64,000 bases of DNA from Campylobacter concisus (GCF_015679985.1 NZ_CP049239.1:744001-808000), one strand, 5' to 3'. Counted from the first letter of the stretch, positions 26,887 through 34,403 are shown. Numbers and translations are program-made. The notes: generated from the sequence alone by a model not told the origin.

Positions 26887-27544
26887 AGACATAGCCGTCC
26901 CCACGCCTGTTTAAAATGGCATCTTTGCCTAAAATTTGGCGTAAATTTTTGATATAGACACGAAGGCTAAGCTCGCTTGGCTCCTCGTCAAATTTCCAAA
27001 TTTTATTAAAAATTTCATCTTTGGTTAAAATTTTGCCTTTGTTTTGCAAAAATAGCGCGAGTAGGTCGCTCTCTTTACTAGAGATATTTACATTTTTACC
27101 ATCTTTGCTTAGTGTTTTGCTCTGTGGATGAAAGCTAAATTCGCTTGAAATTTTGATCGCATCTCCACTGTGATGTGAGAAATTTCTCTTTAGAAGTGCT
27201 TGTATACGTATGAGTAGTTCTTTTAGCTCAAATGGCTTTTTTAGATAGTCGTCGCAGCCACTTTTGTAGCCTTTTTCAAGATCGTCTATGGTATTTAGCG
27301 AGGTGGTAAAGATGCTAGGTGCGCTAACACCTAGCTCTCTTAAGGAAGAAAGAAGTGAAAAGCCGTCCCCTTTTGGGAGCTTGACATCAAGGATCAAAAG
27401 GTCGAAATTTTGCTCGTAGGCGAGATTAAGTGCATCTTTTGCGTTGTTTGAAGTGGTGACATCGTAGCCATTTTCGCTTAGATACTCACTGATAAGATCA
27501 AGTAAAATTTCATCATCTTCAACGAGCAAAATTCTAACCATCAA
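26879..27544 (-). CDS. OmpR-family response regulator
   Basis: A 221-residue regulator: receiver domain with acidic pocket (LLVEDDEILLDL), phospho-acceptor Asp in LLILDVKLPKGDG, Thr switch in IFTTSLN and Lys in DDYLKKPFELKELLIR. The C-terminal winged helix (about 125-221) ends in LSLRVYIKNLRQILGKDAI and RRGDGYVYV. It pairs with the overlapping sensor kinase. It begins only six bases after the MXKDX-repeat gene, so the three may be cotranscribed, with the abundant small periplasmic protein first. Confidence 0.93.
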   Translation of the reverse strand: MMVRILLVEDDEILLDLISEYLSENGYDVTTSNNAKDALNLAYEQNFDLLILDVKLPKGDGFSLLSSLRELGVSAPSIFTTSLNTIDDLEKGYKSGCDDYLKKPFELKELLIRIQALLKRNFSHHSGDAIKISSEFSFHPQSKTLSKDGKNVNISSKESDLLALFLQNKGKILTKDEIFNKIWKFDEEPSELSLRVYIKNLRQILGKDAILNRRGDGYVYV

Positions 27545-27550
27545 GCACCT

Positions 27551-27805
27551 TTACATACCTTTTTTCATTTCGTCTTTTTTCATACCCATGTCGTCTTTCT
27601 TCATTTCATCTTTCATGCCCATGTCGTCTTTTTTCATCTCATCTTTTTTTACCATGGGTTTTTTAGCCATGTCATCTTTCATCATCTGCTCTTTCTTCAT
27701 CATCTCGTCTTTGCCCATGTCATCTTTTTTCATCATTTCAGTAGCATTTGCAAGACCACCAAGCATAAACATAGCACCAAGTGCAACTAGTAGTAATTTC
27801 TTCAT
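27551..27805 (-). CDS. Pentapeptide MXKDX-repeat protein
   Basis: An 84-residue exported protein: signal peptide MKKLLLVALGAMFMLGGLANA, then a mature domain consisting almost entirely of Met/Lys/Asp repeats of the form M(K/G)KDD, M(M)KKDE, MGMKDE, about eleven units with no aromatic residue, cysteine or histidine. This fits the family named 'pentapeptide MXKDX repeat protein' in genome annotation. Such methionine- and aspartate-rich periplasmic peptides might bind soft metals (Cu+/Ag+) or Ca2+; no function is established to my knowledge. Good ribosome binding site (AAAGGAGACG). Placement six bases upstream of a two-component system suggests that it is part of what that system controls or senses. 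Confidence 0.88.
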   Translation of the reverse strand: MKKLLLVALGAMFMLGGLANATEMMKKDDMGKDEMMKKEQMMKDDMAKKPMVKKDEMKKDDMGMKDEMKKDDMGMKKDEMKKGM

Positions 27806-27867
27806 AACGTCTCCTTTAAATGAAATATGATGAAATACTATCTCTTTAGTGTTAAGTGAGTGTGAAT

Positions 27868-28773
27868 TTACGCAAATACAAAATATATAACTGGAAGCGT
27901 GATAAATGAAAAAAGCACGCCTATGGCCACTGATGAGATGGCTAGCGAGCTATCAAGCCCAGCTTTTATGACCATCGCACTTGCAAGGGCTGATGTTGGC
28001 ATTGCACATTGAAAGAGACCAACGACCCAAGTTTTGTTCATCTGGATACCTGAAAATTTTAATATGATGAAAAATACGATAGCTGGCAAGATCATCTTAC
28101 ACAAAAGCACAACGCTAACGCCTTTATAGGAGCTTGTGATACTGCTAAAGTTAAGACCAACACCAATCGCAAAAAGCGCCACCGGAGTAACGCTACCTTC
28201 AAACATCCTAAGTGGAGCAAAGATAAACTCAGGCAAAGGGACTTCTTTTAAGATAAGAGCCATAATAAGCGCGATAAATGGCGGAAATTTTAAAATTTTC
28301 ATCGTATTTTGAAATAATGAAACCTTCTCTGGTGCAGCAAAAGAGAGAATAAGTGGCCCAAGGATCGAAAGTGGGATGCCAGTAGCTATTTGATCGTAAA
28401 AGATGACCTCATTTACCATCGCATCGCCAAAGAATCCCTGAATGACAGGCATACCGACAAATAGTGTGTTGCCAAAAAGGCTTAGCATGACCATGCTGAC
28501 AGTCGTTACTTTGGTAAATTTAAAGAGCTTGCCAATCACTAAAGCCATGACAGCACTGATAGCTGTTGAGCCAAAGCCGATTAAAATGGTGTTTATGAGT
28601 GAAACATCAACATTGACGTGGTAAATTTTGTCAAAGATTAGCGCAGGCATTGCAAAACAAAGGACAAAATCCACAAATGGGATTGAGTGCTTTTGCTCAA
28701 CAATGCCGACTTTTTTAGCAAAAAAACCAGTTGCGATTATGAAAAAAATTGCAAAAAGTGGAGTAAAGTTCAT
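27868..28773 (-). CDS. AEC-family (auxin efflux carrier-type) transporter
   Basis: A 301-residue membrane protein with about ten hydrophobic segments arranged as two five-segment repeats (AEC fold). Typical stretches: FFAKKVGIVEQKHSIPFVDFVLCFAMPALIF (broken helix with Pro), GNTLFVGMPVIQGFFGD and CAMPTSALASAMVIKAGLD. AEC proteins in bacteria export or exchange small organic acids (malate, malonate and similar). Monocistronic. The substrate is unknown. Confidence 0.9.
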   Translation of the reverse strand: MNFTPLFAIFFIIATGFFAKKVGIVEQKHSIPFVDFVLCFAMPALIFDKIYHVNVDVSLINTILIGFGSTAISAVMALVIGKLFKFTKVTTVSMVMLSLFGNTLFVGMPVIQGFFGDAMVNEVIFYDQIATGIPLSILGPLILSFAAPEKVSLFQNTMKILKFPPFIALIMALILKEVPLPEFIFAPLRMFEGSVTPVALFAIGVGLNFSSITSSYKGVSVVLLCKMILPAIVFFIILKFSGIQMNKTWVVGLFQCAMPTSALASAMVIKAGLDSSLAISSVAIGVLFSFITLPVIYFVFA

Positions 28774-28871
28774 AGCATTCTCTTTATAAATCTAAATTTT
28801 TACGGAAAATTGATTATAGGACCCATAAGATTAAATTACAATAAACCTTTTTTAAAATTTGCTCTCAAAAT

Positions 28872-30641
28872 TTATGCCTTAATATCAACTTTTTTATAAA
28901 ATTTATCTCTCTCATCTATCTTTTCTTTACTCTTTAAATCATTCTCAAGATAGCTGATATTATAAATTTCTCTTGTAGATATGCTTTTGCCATTATTTAG
29001 ACTGATTAAAAATTTACTCTCAAATTTATTAGATAGATTGGCAATGGCGATCGCTCCGGCATCTTTTAGACTTACGATTTTATCATCTTGCATGAAGCCA
29101 ATATCTTTAAAATCCAAGCTATTTAGCTGCACATTATTCATCTCTTTTGCCTCTAAATTTGTGCTAGTTTTTAGCTCACTTGATGTATTTAGCTTGCCAG
29201 TATCGTTATAAAGCTCTTTTACGTCTATCTCTCTACCACTATCAAATTTTAGCCTTATGGTGCCATCTTTGTTTAGCTTCATAGCTATGACGCTATCGCT
29301 ATCTTGCAAAGATGCGGCAGCTGTGGCTTCATTTGTTATAAAAGCCTTTTTTACTTTTTTTAAATTTGAGATACTAAACTCAAGTCCAGTTGCTTGTTTA
29401 AATTCATTTTCCATCGCGATCATTTTGGCTGATTTTGTCTTCTCAAGCTTTGATATATAAGCATCCGCATTTTCTTCAAATTTCTTTAAATTATTGTCAA
29501 GATTTTCTATCATCTTGTTGTATGCGTCAAACTCAGCGTTATAATCTTTGTAAAATTTCATAAAACTATCTTTTTGAAATTTTGTATATGAGAAATTTTC
29601 ATCTTTTTTGTAATCTTTGCTTGGCTCAATGATCGGATTAAACTCGCTTAGCCTTGCAGTATCATCAAAACCCACTTTAAGATAGGCAAAATTTTTAAAA
29701 GAGCTATCTTTGCCAAAGATATTATTGTGTCTTAGATCGACCCAGCCGTCATTTTGGGCATATTTTTTAAAGAAATTATTTATATCATTTTTCTCTATCT
29801 TTTCATATCTGTTTTCTGCGGCGAACAAAGTATTTGGATCTGAGGCGTAGTAAGAGTGCCTATAATCAATATCTTTTGTATCCACGTAAAGATCGGGATT
29901 ATTTGTGATCGTTGCTTTACGATTTAGCTCTTCTCTTTTTATTTGGTTGTGATTTATGACATTTGTGCTGATAAACTGCCTAAGATCGACCCTTGGCATT
30001 ACATCGCTTAAATTTGCTATTTTTTCATTTCCGTCTTTGTCATAACCTCTTACTTTTAGCTTATCAAAGAGTATATCTTTTTGGTCTAGCACGCCGTCAT
30101 TGTTGCTATCAAAGCTAAAAAGATAGCTATTATTTTCTAATTTTGTAGTGCCAAGTTTATCGTTGTCACCGTAAATATCTAAAAATACTTCTACTTCGCC
30201 ATATTTTGTTTTTAAAGTGTTTGAATAAGCGTAATCGTTTAAATTTTTAAATTTTGTATTTTCTAAGTATCCACTTTTTAGTGTAGATAGCATGCTGTTG
30301 CTATCTGAAGCTTTTATATTTTTAAAGTAGGCATTTTCACTAAAATGATGGCCTTTGGAAAGCTCATCGGAGTAGATTTTGTTGTTGCTGTAGATGAGAT
30401 TTTTTGAGTAGTTATTTAAAATTTCTTCTACTTTTTGTAGGATTTTGTGTCTATTTTGCTCTTTGATCTCGGCATCAGTTATATTTATAACTTTGCTTGC
30501 CTTTATACTTTCTTTTAGACTTGAAATTTGTTCGTTATTTATCTCTAAACCTTGTTTATCCTTAAAGGTATGGAGCATTTCTGTAGGATTTTCTAAATCT
30601 TTTAAATTTATAAAGTTATATTTTAAAGGTGCAATATTCAT
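28872..30641 (-). CDS. Large EF-hand-containing protein of unknown function
   Basis: A 589-residue protein, no signal peptide, no hydrophobic segment, rich in Asn/Lys/Asp. An EF-hand-like loop, DSNNDGVLDQKD at residues 178-189 (D-x-N-x-D-G-x-x-D-x-x-D), is followed by a second acidic loop (YDKDGNEK, about 199-206), so calcium binding is plausible. The remainder has a coiled-coil-like helix (about 365-415) and beta-rich C-terminal repeats in which two similar units occur (MKLNKDGTIRLKFDSGREIDVKELYN and FLISLNNGKSISTREIYN). Lack of a signal peptide with a composition like exported appendage proteins might point to flagellar or type I export. I do not recognise the family. Confidence 0.78.
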   Translation of the reverse strand: MNIAPLKYNFINLKDLENPTEMLHTFKDKQGLEINNEQISSLKESIKASKVINITDAEIKEQNRHKILQKVEEILNNYSKNLIYSNNKIYSDELSKGHHFSENAYFKNIKASDSNSMLSTLKSGYLENTKFKNLNDYAYSNTLKTKYGEVEVFLDIYGDNDKLGTTKLENNSYLFSFDSNNDGVLDQKDILFDKLKVRGYDKDGNEKIANLSDVMPRVDLRQFISTNVINHNQIKREELNRKATITNNPDLYVDTKDIDYRHSYYASDPNTLFAAENRYEKIEKNDINNFFKKYAQNDGWVDLRHNNIFGKDSSFKNFAYLKVGFDDTARLSEFNPIIEPSKDYKKDENFSYTKFQKDSFMKFYKDYNAEFDAYNKMIENLDNNLKKFEENADAYISKLEKTKSAKMIAMENEFKQATGLEFSISNLKKVKKAFITNEATAAASLQDSDSVIAMKLNKDGTIRLKFDSGREIDVKELYNDTGKLNTSSELKTSTNLEAKEMNNVQLNSLDFKDIGFMQDDKIVSLKDAGAIAIANLSNKFESKFLISLNNGKSISTREIYNISYLENDLKSKEKIDERDKFYKKVDIKA

Positions 30642-30706
30642 CTAAAATCCTTTTTAAAGATGTTGCAGATAATATCGGATAAATTTAGAAAGTATTTAGG
30701 CGTATA

Positions 30707-30724
30707 ATGGTGCCCGAGGTCGGA
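30707..30724. repeat. Attachment-site copy (att, distal end of island)
   Basis: ATGGTGCCCGAGGTCGGA is identical to the last 18 bases at the 3' end of tRNA-Leu (34386-34403) in the same orientation. Outside these 18 bases the two sites differ (AA...TT here, TT...CT there). This is the pattern left by site-specific integration into a tRNA gene, with the intact tRNA kept at the other end. Confidence 0.9.
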
Positions 30725-30776
30725 TTAATATGTAAGCTTTAGCTTATTCTTCTCTCAAAGCGAAGCTACTAAGTAG

Positions 30777-31150
30777 GACTTAGCAGGTTTCGCCGATGCC
30801 GGTCGGACTGTAGGAAAGGCGGTTATAGATTTCGTAACTAAGCCGCTTCAGTGGATAATAGGCGTGATAAAAGATATATCTAATTTCATAGCCGACTCTA
30901 AGCCAAGAAAATGGATAAGCAAAAATAGGCATAAGTGCAGGCAAAAAACGGCTCCAGCGCTATCGGCGAGCAAACTACGGCTGGATCTGTAGATAAAGTT
31001 GCACAAGATCGCCGCGAGATGAGGTCGCAAATGAGCCAAAATCAAATAACCGATAATAAAAAGATCGACATAAATTTATACGGCTCGCAAGCTACTCCGC
31101 AAGTCGTAGCGCAGGCTGTGAGTGATAACAGGTATAGTTTTGGGGATTAG
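30777..31150 (+). pseudogene. Phage tail tape-measure protein, C-terminal remnant (frameshifted)
   Basis: Two frames give one continuous phage-like C terminus. 30777-about 30925 reads AGFADAGRTVGKAVIDF, then TKPLQWIIGVIKDISNFI; 30935-31150 continues in another frame with GEQTTAGSVDKVAQDRREM, then SQNQITDNKKIDINLYGSQ ending VAQAVSDNRYSFGD and a TAG. The latter resembles the end of tape-measure proteins of Mu-like Campylobacter prophages (CJIE1 type), from memory. The bulk of the gene (normally over 600 residues) and all other tail genes are missing. Confidence 0.7.
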
Positions 31151-31174
31151 TGTGTTTAATAATATTTACGGTAA

Positions 31175-31768
31175 TTATCTATGTTTTTTTATGAATTCGC
31201 AATATTCTTTTAAACATATTAAAGACGATTGTTTAGCAGCAATTTTAGCAGTATTTAGTTCTTTTGGAAATATAAAATTTGATTTATGGTAGCAAATATT
31301 GTTTTTACTTAAATTTGTGGTCGTATTTTCATATGAGCCGCCTTTGTTTTTTATGGATTCGTATATATTTTGATTATTTTTTATATTGCATCTATTGACG
31401 CCCAAAACACTACATACATCGGCGTTATTTTTAAAATGAGCCGATAAAAATGTCTCAAAATCTTTATATGTTAAAAATATATTACTATATTTATTTACAT
31501 AGCTAAGGCTAGTGCATAGCTTTTTTAAATGCCCCAACTCTGTTTTATCGTCGGTGGCTCTGTCTAAATCGGCTACTACAAAAATAGGAATAGGAGTTCC
31601 CCTATATTGCTCTATTATTTTTATAAAACTCTTATAGTTTCCATTTTTAACGTTTGTTATGTTAAAAACGAACTCGTCGCCTAAGTGCTCGCTTCTAAAA
31701 TGTTTTAAATAATACTCCTCCGTTTGACCTTCGACGATGAATTTTATAACTATCTTTCGTTTATTCAT
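31175..31768 (-). CDS. RloB-like TOPRIM-fold protein (probable defence effector)
   Basis: A 197-residue protein with TOPRIM-like hallmarks: IKFIVEGQTEEYYLKHF (residues about 8-24, conserved Glu after the first strand) and IFVVADLDRATDD (the DxD motif after the central strand). This arrangement is that of RloB/DUF4276/AbiLii-type proteins, predicted nucleases found with AAA ATPases in anti-phage loci (RloAB, AbiL and, more distantly, OLD and PARIS AriB). Its ATG lies inside the 3' end of the ATPase gene (8-base overlap), a firm sign that the two proteins work together. It sits inside a decayed prophage but is intact. Likely cytoplasmic; nuclease activity is inference. Confidence 0.78.
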   Translation of the reverse strand: MNKRKIVIKFIVEGQTEEYYLKHFRSEHLGDEFVFNITNVKNGNYKSFIKIIEQYRGTPIPIFVVADLDRATDDKTELGHLKKLCTSLSYVNKYSNIFLTYKDFETFLSAHFKNNADVCSVLGVNRCNIKNNQNIYESIKNKGGSYENTTTNLSKNNICYHKSNFIFPKELNTAKIAAKQSSLICLKEYCEFIKKHR

Positions 31769-32882
31769 AATCGCCTCTTAAATAGTCCATGTATGCTTTT
31801 TTCTTATCATTTCTTAGCTCAAATTCGCTTAACGCTTTTAACGTTGTGGCGGTATTTTCTTTGCCTACTATGTAAATTTGAGACGGAGCAAGCATATCGG
31901 TATCAAAGATTAGCGGATTATGAGAGCTTAATATAAATTGTCCTTTAGTATTTGACGATGAGTTAATTACCCCGTTTAATAGCCTAATTAGAGAGATGGT
32001 GCTAATAGAGCTATCTAGCTCGTCTATTATCATAACCGACTCTGGCACGGAGTCTACGCTATCTATCGCATATACCAGCCCCATCATAAGCTCTATTATT
32101 TTTTTTACGCCCGAGCTCTCTTTTTCAAACGCGAAGCTTTTATGATCTCTTTTTAAAATCAAAGAAAATCTATCGTCTTTTATATCTATAAAATCAAAAT
32201 CAGTAATGCTATCGTCTACGATCTCTAATATATTTAATACGGTATCTTTATGTTCTGTAAAAAAATCTTTCTCAAATAGATCAAAAGGAATCACCCTATC
32301 TTGACTAGCTATAATATCGAACGTGTTTATATTTTTATTATATCCATATACCTTTACTGCACCCTGAAAACCGCGTAGCTCTTTGACGTTGTTGTCTTTT
32401 ATTTTGTTTAAGACGGTATCTCGCGAAACGACGGATAGTATCTTTTCATATTCGGTAGCTATCGGAAATGTTAAACTGTCCTTATTGAATCGATAAATCA
32501 AAACTTCGTTTTTTGTTAAATTTTCGCTTATTATCCGCTCTTTATCAAACTTAATCTCATACACGTAACTGTCTTTTTTATTGTCCGTAATAGTTATCTT
32601 GTATTCGGTATAACCTATGTCGGAATTTATAAACTGAGATTCTTTTTCTATGTTTAATCCGTTTTCTATTATGCGAAGTATGCTTTCTAAGGCTTTTAAT
32701 ATATTCGTTTTGCCTGTAGCGTTCTTGCCGAATAAAACCGCGCTTTTAGCTAATCTAGTATCCGAAAAGTAATTACTTTCGTATTTTGTGTTTTTTAGTC
32801 TTTGATTTTGTTTTGCAGTGAAGTTTATCTTAATGTTTTGAGATATGGATGCATATCCGCAAACTTCAAAACTAGCTATCAT
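31761..32882 (-). CDS. AAA/ABC-type ATPase of a defence pair (RloA/AbiLi/PARIS-like)
   Basis: A 373-residue SMC/ABC-like ATPase (AAA_15/AAA_21 type). Walker A is FGKNATGKT (51-59), an ABC-signature-like SSGVKKIIELM precedes Walker B VMIIDELDSSI (about 283-293), and a switch His lies in FILSSHNPLIFD. Between them is a variable 200-residue insert with predicted coiled/strand structure. ATPases of this kind combined with a small TOPRIM protein occur in overcoming-lysogenisation-defect (OLD) class 2, RloAB, AbiL and PARIS systems; they act as sensors that release or activate the effector on phage infection. Its stop overlaps the RloB-like start. Which exact system it is cannot be decided without a profile search. 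Confidence 0.82.
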   Translation of the reverse strand: MIASFEVCGYASISQNIKINFTAKQNQRLKNTKYESNYFSDTRLAKSAVLFGKNATGKTNILKALESILRIIENGLNIEKESQFINSDIGYTEYKITITDNKKDSYVYEIKFDKERIISENLTKNEVLIYRFNKDSLTFPIATEYEKILSVVSRDTVLNKIKDNNVKELRGFQGAVKVYGYNKNINTFDIIASQDRVIPFDLFEKDFFTEHKDTVLNILEIVDDSITDFDFIDIKDDRFSLILKRDHKSFAFEKESSGVKKIIELMMGLVYAIDSVDSVPESVMIIDELDSSISTISLIRLLNGVINSSSNTKGQFILSSHNPLIFDTDMLAPSQIYIVGKENTATTLKALSEFELRNDKKKAYMDYLRGDYE

Positions 32883-32954
32883 TTTTAATCCCTATATATA
32901 ATTTTATGAAATTATATCATAATATAACCGCTTTTCGCGTTTATGTCATAAAAT

Positions 32955-33566
32955 TTAAACTATACTCTTTGCCACTTTACCCACGATTTTAAAATGCTCC
33001 TGGGTCTCGTTTAGATTGATCTCGTAGCTTTTAAAATTCGGATTAACCGAAACGATTTTAAGCATGCCGCGCGGCGTGAGTTGCAGGATTTTTACCATGA
33101 GCTGATCGCTAAAATTTACCACGTAAAGCCCGTCTCCGGTAAATGCGCCGTCCTCGCGAAAAATAACCCAATCCCCGCTCCTTAGCATCGGCGTCATGCT
33201 CTCGCCCTCTATCTCCATGCTGCCCAGGTTTTTACCGGGTGGGACTTTAAAGAAGGCCTTGGCAATCGGCATTAGCTCACCCGTTTGGTAGCTCCTTACG
33301 CCTTCCAGCTCGTTGCCGCCACCGGCGCTTGCTTTAACGGATGTCGTTTTACGGATGAAGTAGAGATCGGCATCATCCAAATTTTGATGACTACTGTTTT
33401 TTTCTATACTAATTTTTAATAAGTATTTTGTGGGTATTTTTCTATCTTTTCTCCAAGCCGCTATTGCCGAATTGCTACTTAACGCAAGTTTTTTAGATAG
33501 CTGATTATCGTTTGCAACACCGTAATAATCATATAATTCTTGCATTTGCCCATCAAAAGCGTCCAT
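32955..33566 (-). CDS. S24-family phage repressor (CI/LexA-type)
   Basis: A 203-residue repressor. N-terminal helix-turn-helix (about 10-50: LYDYYGVANDNQLSKKLALSS, then AIAAWRKDRKIPTKYL) of the phage CI type; C-terminal S24 self-cleaving peptidase. Predicted cleavage site Ala81-Gly82 (KASAGGG), nucleophile Ser123 in GESMTPML, general base Lys159 in QLMVKILQL: all three required elements are present, so RecA-stimulated inactivation on DNA damage is expected. It is divergent from the operator array at 33584-33646, and upstream of the ATPase/RloB pair in the same direction (72 bases apart). Confidence 0.9.
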   Translation of the reverse strand: MDAFDGQMQELYDYYGVANDNQLSKKLALSSNSAIAAWRKDRKIPTKYLLKISIEKNSSHQNLDDADLYFIRKTTSVKASAGGGNELEGVRSYQTGELMPIAKAFFKVPPGKNLGSMEIEGESMTPMLRSGDWVIFREDGAFTGDGLYVVNFSDQLMVKILQLTPRGMLKIVSVNPNFKSYEINLNETQEHFKIVGKVAKSIV

Positions 33567-33583
33567 TTTACCCCTTTCTCTAA

Positions 33584-33646
33584 TACTAAAAATAATTAGT
33601 AAAATACTAAATTTATCTTGATATACTCATAAAAATTTAGTATAAT
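33584..33646. promoter_or_regulatory. Operator array and divergent promoter of the repressor
   Basis: Four TACTAA/TTAGTA half-sites: TACTAA at 33584-33589, TTAGTA 33596-33601, TACTAA 33605-33610, and TTTAGTAT 33636-33643. They form palindromes with spacers of 6 and 3 bases, and ATACTAAATTT (33604-33614) pairs with AAATTTAGTAT (33633-33643). A + strand promoter TTGATA (33618-33623) - 17 bases - TATAAT (33641-33646) lies within the last pair, so a bound repressor would block it. It begins 18 bases upstream of the repressor start codon and is therefore placed to control both directions. Confidence 0.75.
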
Positions 33647-33686
33647 TCAAATATTAATTAAGCAATTATATCAAAAAGGACGAAAA

Positions 33687-33770
33687 ATGAAACTTCAAAA
33701 CGCAGTTAAGCTCTTGAAAAGAGTTCGGAGAGGTTAAGGAGCACGAATGCGGCGCGATATAGTAGGCTGA
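33687..33770 (+). pseudogene. Fragment of an early phage gene
   Basis: ATG 33687 after AAAAAGGACG, transcribed from the promoter within the operator array. It reads MKLQNAVKLLKRVRRG then stops; a shift of frame continues KEFGEVKEHECGAI and stops again. This is the position of a cro/ner-type or other first lytic gene. Too short and broken to name. Confidence 0.45.
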
Positions 33771-34197
33771 TTGCCAAATTTGATTTAAAAGCGAATAGAC
33801 CGCTTCATCATCTCAAGCAGCCTTTTATCTCTATATAGGGTATTTGGCTCTACGCTAGCGGCTTTTATTTCAAGCTATCTTTGCGCGAGCTTTTTAAAAT
33901 TAGCCTACTCGTTTATCTAGCTCTCACGTTTGACGTCGATGCTGTCTCTTACCTTTTGCTCTAGCTTAAATCTCTCCTTGCGTACCATGGCCAAACTAAA
34001 CTCGGGAGGGGTCTCCTAAATTTAGCCTTTTGATTTTATTATCGGCCGGGCTTTTGTATTCGAGAGCAAAATATTTACGACCGCAAGGATCCACGAAAAT
34101 ATATAAACCTCTGCCGTCGCATTTCTTACAAATCTTATCCTTCGGCTTTTAGTATCCTGATCTCTCTATCCGTTAGCGGTGTGTGTATCTTTGGCAT
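33770..34197 (-). pseudogene. P4-type tyrosine integrase, N-terminal remnant (several frameshifts)
   Basis: Starting from ATG complement 34195-34197 the frames give MPKIHTPLTDREIRILKAEG, then (shifted) KCDGRGLYIFVDPCGRKYFA and EYKSPADNKIKR, then EFSLAMVRKERFKLEQKV, then LEIKAASVEPNTLYRDKRLL. This is the Arm DNA-binding (DUF4102) domain and the beginning of the core-binding domain of P4-like integrases ('lTd.eir..k......dggGLyl.v.p.G.kyw...yr' and 'sla.aR..r...'). At least three stops or frameshifts are present and the catalytic domain is deleted. The position next to the tRNA-Leu att site fits the integrase that inserted the island. Confidence 0.75.
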
Positions 34198-34385
34198 TTT
34201 TTTACGGAGTCCTTTTGTGCTTTTTTATTTTACTCCATTATTATTTAGTAAAAAATGATTATTTGCAAATATATTTTTATATCCTTTGGTATTTTAAAAT
34301 ATACGCAAAAATATCTTTAAAATCCGTCTATATCGGGAATTTTTATACTTTTGGATGTTTTTGGGAAGTCTTAAGATTTAGTGTT
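34198..34385. other. AT-rich gap between integrase remnant and tRNA-Leu
   Basis: 188 bases of AT-rich sequence without ribosome binding site or credible gene; a reading frame that runs on across the tRNA gene is accidental. It may contain integrase arm sites, but I could not identify any with confidence. Confidence 0.4.
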
Positions 34386-34403
34386 ATGGTGCCCGAGGTC
34401 GGA
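34386..34403. repeat. Attachment-site copy (att, within tRNA-Leu 3' end)
   Basis: Same 18 bases as at 30707-30724, covering the CCA, acceptor stem and part of the T stem of tRNA-Leu. This is the preferred target of P4-type integrases. Confidence 0.88.

Larger units (their letters stand above)
30707..34403. mobile_element. Decayed integrative element / prophage remnant in tRNA-Leu
   Basis: A 3.7 kb segment bounded by 18 bp direct repeats, one within the 3' end of tRNA-Leu(CAA). Contents in order: frameshifted tail tape-measure remnant (+), RloB-like gene (-), AAA ATPase gene (-), S24/CI-type repressor (-), operator/promoter array, fragment of an early gene (+), and broken P4-type integrase (-) next to the tRNA. 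The integrase and structural genes are disrupted, so the element should no longer move by itself. Three genes are intact. The boundaries are read directly; the phage origin is inferred from the tape-measure, repressor and integrase pieces. Confidence 0.85.

Noticed and set aside
27588-27830. 80-residue Ser/Phe/Met-rich frame opposite the MXKDX-repeat gene
   Set aside because: It is simply the mirror of the repetitive Lys/Asp codons; the minus strand has the signal peptide and the ribosome binding site.
31724-31936. 70-residue plus-strand frame
   Set aside because: Lies opposite the junction of the ATPase and RloB-like genes, whose domains are clear; no signals of its own.
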